DNA of 64,000 nucleotides from Sinonovacula constricta. Taxonomy: Eukaryota > Mollusca > Bivalvia > Cardiida > Solecurtidae. Under the pieces are notes generated by a model. It saw only the letters and a program-made list of their open reading frames with translations, was not told the origin of the DNA and did no database searches. Shown here one piece after another: positions 57,520 through 64,000 of this stretch (position 1 is the first letter of the stretch; every line of letters starts with the position of its first letter). The position numbers and the translations under genes were made by a program. The stretch is from NCBI GenBank assembly GCA_007844125.1, contig CM017559.1, positions 68,212,705 through 68,276,704 on the forward strand, written 5' to 3'.

Positions 57520-57790
57520 GGAAACATCAACTATTTCCGTCAGTAAGTGCGCCGACTAAGATTGGTACCCAGATGTGTGAGAACTTGTACACCCCTTCAT
57601 CTAGGTTCATAGTCGATTTAGGATTTTTAATCTGTATGGCTTCTTGCACTTGCCTAGCGCGTAAATCCGGCTCCTTTCTAACTATCTTAGTGGTCTCCCA
57701 GTCTGTGATGTGGTTTGACTGTGATGTGAGTGTCTGTTTTAGCACACATAATGAATTATGCTATAGACACCATACAATCCAACCTTGTTA
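57520..57790 (-). mobile_element. Penelope-like element relic (C-terminal end of a GIY-YIG domain)
   Basis: The - strand frame reads CVLKQTLTSQSNHITDWETT, then KIVRKEPDLRARQVQEAIQI and NPKSTMNLDEGVYKFSHIW. The NHxIDWxxTKxxxxEP...RxxxEAIxIxxxxxxxNxDEG pattern is that of the end of the endonuclease domain in canonical, C-terminal GIY-YIG Penelope-like elements. No RT was found upstream on this strand. Confidence 0.6.
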
Positions 57791-58229
57791 GATTCTGTTC
57801 CATAGCTTTTTTGTGCTCTTCCTATTTATATGTAACATTTCTCTTCGCTTCGACTCTATAAACATGATCATATTGTTTACATGGTAACCAGTACACTACC
57901 TTGTCCTTGAGGTGAACTTGAATAGACCTTATGGTCCTGTGTGGTTTTATAGCAGATCAGATGTTATGCTTCTTTGCCAAGAAGAATGTCGTGATTTGAG
58001 CTTGGCTTGTCATGAGAAAAGATTTTGGTGTGTCTAGACCTAATTATCGTCGCAAAAGTAGTCGATATTGCTGTTTATAGGCTTATTGTAATGCCTGTGA
58101 AATGTCCTAAGCGTTTTAATGTCTATACGTCCCTTTTATGTGCGATAGTCGCACTGTGGCTGCTGCTTGATGTCAGTGGTGACATTATGAAAACCCTATG
58201 ACCTCAGCTGTGCCAAGGAGTTACATCAG

Positions 58230-58500
58230 CCCAGAGACAACAGACTCGTCTTCGACTTCTATCCTTTGCGCAAATGGCATTATCTTCGAAGGCACAGCAG
58301 CCGGATGAAACAACACAGAGGCCCAGGTACCAACGACAGTCAGCAGATCAAGGGCGCGGCCATACTCTCCAGACTGGCCAAACCGGTTCTGGCTATACAC
58401 AGTGTAACAGTCAAGATATCATGAAATATCTACAAGACATAAGGTTAGGTGTTCGAAATAACATTTCGTCGATAAATTCAAAAGTGGATGAATTTTAATT
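58230..58500 (+). mobile_element. Possible ORF1 (gag-like) fragment of a LINE
   Basis: A Gln/Arg-rich frame (MALSSKAQQPDETTQRPRYQ) is followed by a short coiled-coil-like segment (DIMKYLQDIRLGVRNNISS then INSKVDEF). LINE ORF1 proteins often start this way, but no RNA-binding or zinc-knuckle motif is left. Unsure. Confidence 0.3.
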
Positions 58501-58959
58501 TCTCTCTTAGACAAATGAATATTGATAATGGGATTTGAAAGAAGAAAATTAACCTTGTCCAGTAAACAAACAAAAAATTAGCAGCTTTATAAAAAAAGCA
58601 ATTGAAAGGACGCACAGGTTGAGGTCTTGTGAAAAAAGTAGAAACGATAGTTCAATTATTGTGAAATTTCATAGGGTTCACGGACAGTGAAAATTGTCAT
58701 ACTGGCTAGATGTGTATTTGATAGGCGAGTCGCCGTACCAAATGCACGATAAATTACACAGATCGTGTGAGATAACACCCTTAGGAACTCTACAAGCGAT
58801 TGTATGTGGCTATGGAGAAACAGAAGTTTCTCTATTCGATAGAACAAACTTACGGGTATGACGAAATAAAGCAAGATGTATTTAAAATCGATCCGGCGCG
58901 AAGTCGACCCACCATGCCTCTACGCAGACACAAGGCATGAGGCGCTAAGTCGACAGGTC

Positions 58960-59445
58960 GTGCCCCCAGGCAACGTTACGTGGTCCAAATGAATTAAATG
59001 ACAACATAGATTACATGCACGGCGAGATTGCTTATGACCGCCACACTGCAGAGGTGACATTATTGTAATCATGAATATGAATATGAGCATTGCAACATAT
59101 TCAAGACCATGAAAAGGCAAAGGAAAATGGCATGTACATGCAAGCTAAATGCAAATGTGAGAACAAATCTGTAACGAGTCATTAACCAAAAAGAGCAAAC
59201 CCAACAGTTACCGCCTTGGAATGGTCAGTCGGCAAAAAGGACCAACTGGGATACCTAAACCGGTTTACAGAGCTGTAACCATGCACACGGGTTTTTTCAA
59301 ATGCAAGCAATGAAAAGAATACCGATCTGTTTGAAAAAATTCAAGCGCTGACGTTTAATTTGATAAGTTATGACAAAAGTTGTGACATCTTTGAAAAACA
59401 ATGTGCAATATTAAACTTTTAGCTTTTAGCATTTAGGGCAAATGA
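58960..59445 (-). repeat. Dispersed repeat family A with alternative head
   Basis: 58985-59180 matches 51395-51600 (attacatgcacggcgagatt, gcattgcaacatat). It joins directly to cagttaccgccttggaatgg and gtcagtcggcaaaa of family A. The joined order supports one mosaic element. Confidence 0.65.
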
Positions 59446-60149
59446 CGCTATCATTTGACTGTATGTATATGTTAGACAATGTATCTTTTCATTTATCGGT
59501 ACAAAAGTAATATGGTGTATATTCAACGAGAAAACATGTATACGCCTTTAACATTTGTTGAATGTTGGTAAAATATTGATTGTTCCCTATACGAGTAGTC
59601 AAGAACTTTGCTATGTAAGATAGACCAAGTAAGATAGGATATCCTTATATTACATTAAGTATTGTCTGTAATGTGTCTAATGTTAATACTGTTTCTTAAG
59701 TGCATGTTGACTTGTGATTAGACTTCTAAGATTATTTAACGTTAACCTCTGGGAAGTAACATTCACTGTTATCTTAACACGAAGAACTTCTGCCAACTGC
59801 GCCAGACAGAAAATCAATGCTGTCACTATTAACTACCGCCATTTTATTGTCTAGATTTTATTACATGCAAATGAGTCTGACATTTTAAGCCAGATAATAT
59901 ATTTCTTATAATTATAAATATGCTAAGGAAAATAAAAATGTAGCATAGAAAGATTCAAATAAGTAACAAAGAGTAAAGCAAATCAGGTAGATGATAGGCA
60001 CACTCTACAATTATATGCATGATATAACAGAGTTCAATCGTCAGAGTGTTGCGTATATATTACATTCGCCATTTATCTATCATCATATAAATAAATACAT
60101 CATTGTTTAAGAATAATATTACGTTATGTAAATACTGTTATACTATTAC

Positions 60150-60260
60150 AGCATCTACAGACCAGGTTAAAGCACTATTTTTGCCAACTGAACAATCCAA
60201 GATGGTCACTGTTTCTCTTAATGTGTGACTGTCTCGTCTCTGTGTTTTTGTCAACTGAAT
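60150..60260 (+). repeat. Dispersed repeat family A, short diverged fragment
   Basis: Contains agaccaggttaaagcact, ttttgccaactgaacaatcc and tctcgtctctgtgtttttgt. Confidence 0.55.
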
Positions 60261-60512
60261 ATCTACTTTGGGCGATTTTTGTCTAATGGTTGTTCAGATT
60301 TAAGTATTTCGGCAGTTCTCAAAGTACCTATATATAAAAACTTTGCGGCCTGGAATATATTACTCAAATGCGTTCAGGTAAAGGCAATATTTAATGTAAA
60401 TATGCCTTTAATCTGTCCGCATCGATCAGACCCCAATAGAGACACGCCTGAACAACTTGCCGTGTTTTGTTTTCTTTCTGCTCTCCGTTACCGCACCTTT
60501 CCTCTCTTATTC

Positions 60513-60654
<142 letters not shown>

Positions 60655-61544
60655 TAAGCACCTTTTAGTCCTCCATAAATTAGCCAATCAGTACATTTAA
60701 CAGTATTAAGATATTTATTTTGAATTCTTTAAAAAATAGTTTGAATTTGTTTCGCTACATAAATGCTTTTGTAAAACAGCTGTGTAAAGCTCCAGAACAA
60801 ATTGCACTAGATAATTAAGTTAAGATATACCAAATATGTCCTTTAGAATCAATATCAGGTCAATTAAACCAGTCTGAATAGCGGCTTTCCTTTCAGCGCA
60901 AATCAAACTGTCGTCGAAAATTGCTTTAATTTGTGCCGCTTAGATGAAACACTTCATTTGTTTTTGTACCATTAACAGAATACTTTTTGTGAAAGCAATA
61001 TAAACCCACCAACTTTGGTCTTTTTTAAAGTCTCATTTTATTGTAAAAAATGTATTGTTTATTGATTCTGCATTCTTTTTATGCTACGATTTAAAATCAA
61101 TTCAAGCTAGAAAATTTATGTTCGTTTTTCGAAAATACAGAGCTTCTTACAGTCTTAAATTCAGAATAGAATATGCTAGAAAAAAATTATAAAATGAAAT
61201 TTGATGAGTTGCCATGCAGCTTATCCTTTTGTGACACATCAGCATACAAAACATGACTTTCACAGCCCTCCCCCAACCTCGCCCACCGACCACCCACGGA
61301 GTTATGTTTATGGAATTTTAATGATTCCTAGAATCTGTTTATGACTGTGGCTGTACAATGTTTCTTGTTGGTTTGAAGAGAGTCCTTTATCTGTGCTATA
61401 AAGAAATATACCGTTTCCTTTGTTTATTGAAGCAATTTGTTTTAAAGTTGTTATAGTTTATCTAACGTAAATCAACAGGTATATATAGATAAGATGTCAG
61501 GAAGAACAAACAATGTCAAAACTTTATCTCAGATGAAATTGTAG

Positions 61545-62120
61545 GACACTTTAAAAAGATCTTAATAGAATTACTACAGATATTCAAATCTAAACTACCT
61601 CTAGATAAAGGCAGACAGGGTAATTGTAGATGTGTCAAAAACACAAAAAACGGCACATAACACACAAAAAGAAAAACGGGCATTTACCGCCTTGGAACGG
61701 TTAGTCAACAAAAAGACTGACAGGGGTGCTTAAACCTGCTTTGTGGAGCGCTCCAACCTCGCACTTGCTGAAGGTTGTCTTATCAAACAGTGTAAATAAA
61801 AATATACTATCAAAGTGAGACAATTAACAGCAAGCATCTGCATCGGGTGTTAAAATTGATAAAAGCGATGACATATAATAAGAATAATTAAATGACACCG
61901 TACGATAAAAGTACAATAGCATCATATGTCAGTTGTGTTAAAATGTGAAACTTAAAATATACGAAGGAAACCAACGTATTTTAGAAAACAATATAAACCA
62001 ACAAAAGTAATTGTTAGATTGTGCAGAGGTCAAAGGTAATGAAACCCAAATATAATATTGTTATAAAAAGCCAAAGATTTTTCTTGAACATTTTATAATA
62101 AAGGCAAAACAATCCCCAAG
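61545..62120 (-). repeat. Dispersed repeat family A, long copy
   Basis: Colinear with 1119-1835, including gtggagcgctccaacctcgc, ctgcatcgggtgttaaaa, tcatatgtcagt and the far-end block ataaaaagccaaagattt. Confidence 0.8.
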
Positions 62121-64000
62121 TAACTGCCGTTTGAAATACATAGCATAGTATAAAAATTAGAAGTGGTGATTGCTCATAAAATTTTATGGCAATGATAACA
62201 GCCATCGAAAATTGGTATTGAATATTATCTAAATACACATCTTGATAGGCTTATTCACTGAGGCAAAATCGAGCATGCGCGTTCTACGTGATACAGTTGT
62301 GTACCACAAAAGTTATCTACATGTTATGTTGATTAGAGAGATCAAATGGCAAATTTTCGTTTTAGTCGTGGTAAATTAAACATTATACATTTTGACGAGT
62401 GTGTAAAACATATCCCATATCTCATTCTACCTGAAATACTAAATTATACGGTAACATTGAAACTGTAGTAATTGATAAAGTTACATTTCACATCAATGTT
62501 TGTAATATTATATTCATAATAAAATCAATAATACAAAGTCCTATGAGCATTGCAACATAAACAAAAATTGAAACGACACAGGACCAAGGTATTCATAAGA
62601 CATCACAGTTTTTACTTCAATCGGAGAAAATTAACAAAGCTAAAGATTGCATAAATTATTTACAATAAGACTCATACATCACTTACAATACAAGTATTTT
62701 GTGTACGTATTGTAGTGTGTGTATTCAACCCAACAGAATTTGAAAATGATACGTATACTATATACACCTCATGATGATAAATGTAGACATATAATATGAT
62801 TGCCATATTGAAGGTATATTAAAGTTATATTCAAGTATGTTTCTCTTCAAAATGCGGATCCTCAAATGTAAAAATCTACCTTACTCACTTTTTATAAAGC
62901 TACCAATACTGATGATTTTATTCCCCAATTAAGGCTAATGATTTCTGATATTACGTTCTAGTAAAAAAATAGCATTAAACAATAATTAAATGTAATATTG
63001 CAACATCAAAGAATCTGTGTTATTATGGAAAAAAATAAGAAACATGAAAAAATGGCCCAGATTCAATTTCAGGTGGAACTATTGAATAACTTTATGTCAT
63101 TTTTCCCAAAATGGATTACTGAGAAACTGTAAACGACAGATGCAGCTGGTTATTAATTCAGTATCCGCACACAAAAATGAGTATGTTACTACAGATTCAT
63201 GCTCAAACTAAACATAAGACTAATTTTAAATAGGGTTTGGACTTTTTGTACATTAAAATAGAAATAATACTTACAAATAAAACATGAATATTATAATATA
63301 ATTGTTATTTAAGTAACTACTTTCGTTTTAATATCGCTATAGATAAGCTCTGAGGAAACATTATTTTCGTATTTGCATCATTCATGTGTTGTCAGTATTG
63401 TAAAAATATTTTTGACCAGTAGTTGTGGTTAAGTCGGCTAAATACACGGTATACTATCACAATTAAGGAAACAATATATTTTCAAAATCCACTAGATAAT
63501 CGCATTGTTTGAATATGGCATATTATTAAAATTTAATGGAACATTAAAGTTTCTTAGCAAATAGCAAAAAAATCATTTCAAATTATATTAGAACTGTCTT
63601 GTTAAAATCATGTCAGAAGATTTTAAATTAATAGCAATTTATGATTAGTTTAATAGCTTAACTTTACAATATCTATATTCTCAGATAGATCAGCCAAATC
63701 AACGATCGAGCGTTGTTAACGTTTTCTAGTGGTTATAGAGAATTAATGTTTAGCATCATTATAAAGACTTTGATAGACATGCTAGCATGTGTAATCAGTA
63801 CAAGGCTAGTCTGTAACGCGTTACAACATACATTGCCATTTAAGTGCTTACCTTATTGTGATATGTTAAGATTATTTAAATCTACCATCAGGGATCTAGT
63901 ATGAGCATGTACCTCACTTTAATCCTAACATTTCTGCAGATTACGTCATCTGGACAGAAAATCAATGTCGTCACTATTAAACACCGTCATTTTATTCTAT
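62121..64000. other. Intergenic, nothing recognised
   Basis: AT-rich. A fragment of the alternative family A head lies at 62536-62600 (acaaagtcctatgagcattg). The last 50 bp (cagaaaatcaatg.cgtcactatta) repeat a block at 59800-59850. Confidence 0.45.

Overview
This looks like AT-rich, intron-bearing metazoan DNA, most likely from a mollusc and perhaps a bivalve. I infer this from three things: a split lachesin/IgLON-type immunoglobulin-superfamily gene with GT-AG introns, two kinds of tRNA-derived SINE, and broken retroelements of types common in marine invertebrates. I see no bacterial operons, CRISPR arrays, rRNA genes or free-standing tRNA genes. The species cannot be named from the sequence alone.

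The only gene I can reconstruct lies on the + strand at 3411-19614. Seven exons, joined in consistent phase, encode about 401 residues plus a 2-nt partial first codon. They give three Ig domains, a proline-rich linker and a hydrophobic C-terminus that suggests a GPI signal or membrane anchor. The exon or exons for the signal peptide are upstream of 3411 and were not found. Intron 1 begins, right at its splice donor, with a 3.3-kb minisatellite of 46/45-bp units. The intron that splits Ig2 holds an open, symmetric-phase 75-nt cassette-exon candidate at 13194-13268.

From about 19.7 kb to the end I find no intact gene. At 28.2-29.35 kb there is a decayed copy of the gene's 3' end (17.6-19.6 kb), including a terminal exon broken by a stop. 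Two weaker tail-like sequences lie near 45.0 and 55.9 kb. A LINE reverse-transcriptase relic (34.9-36.55 kb) runs directly into a second, unrelated 45-bp minisatellite (36.55-38.30 kb). That array is open in several frames on both strands, which makes misleading long ORFs. A broken Penelope-like element (47.1-48.6 kb) has its GIY-YIG domain upstream of RT-side sequence, the permuted order described for Naiad/Chlamys-type elements. A second Penelope-like fragment lies on the - strand near 57.6 kb.

The rest is mostly dispersed repeats. One family of up to about 0.7 kb has about 17 full or partial copies in both orientations. There is also an inverted 128-bp repeat pair 4.1 kb apart, several SINEs (one with a target-site duplication), and long CT, CA, TATC, TA and GA microsatellites. 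The most interesting points are the candidate cassette exon, the array fused to the splice donor, the decaying duplicated terminal exon, and the permuted-order Penelope-like element.
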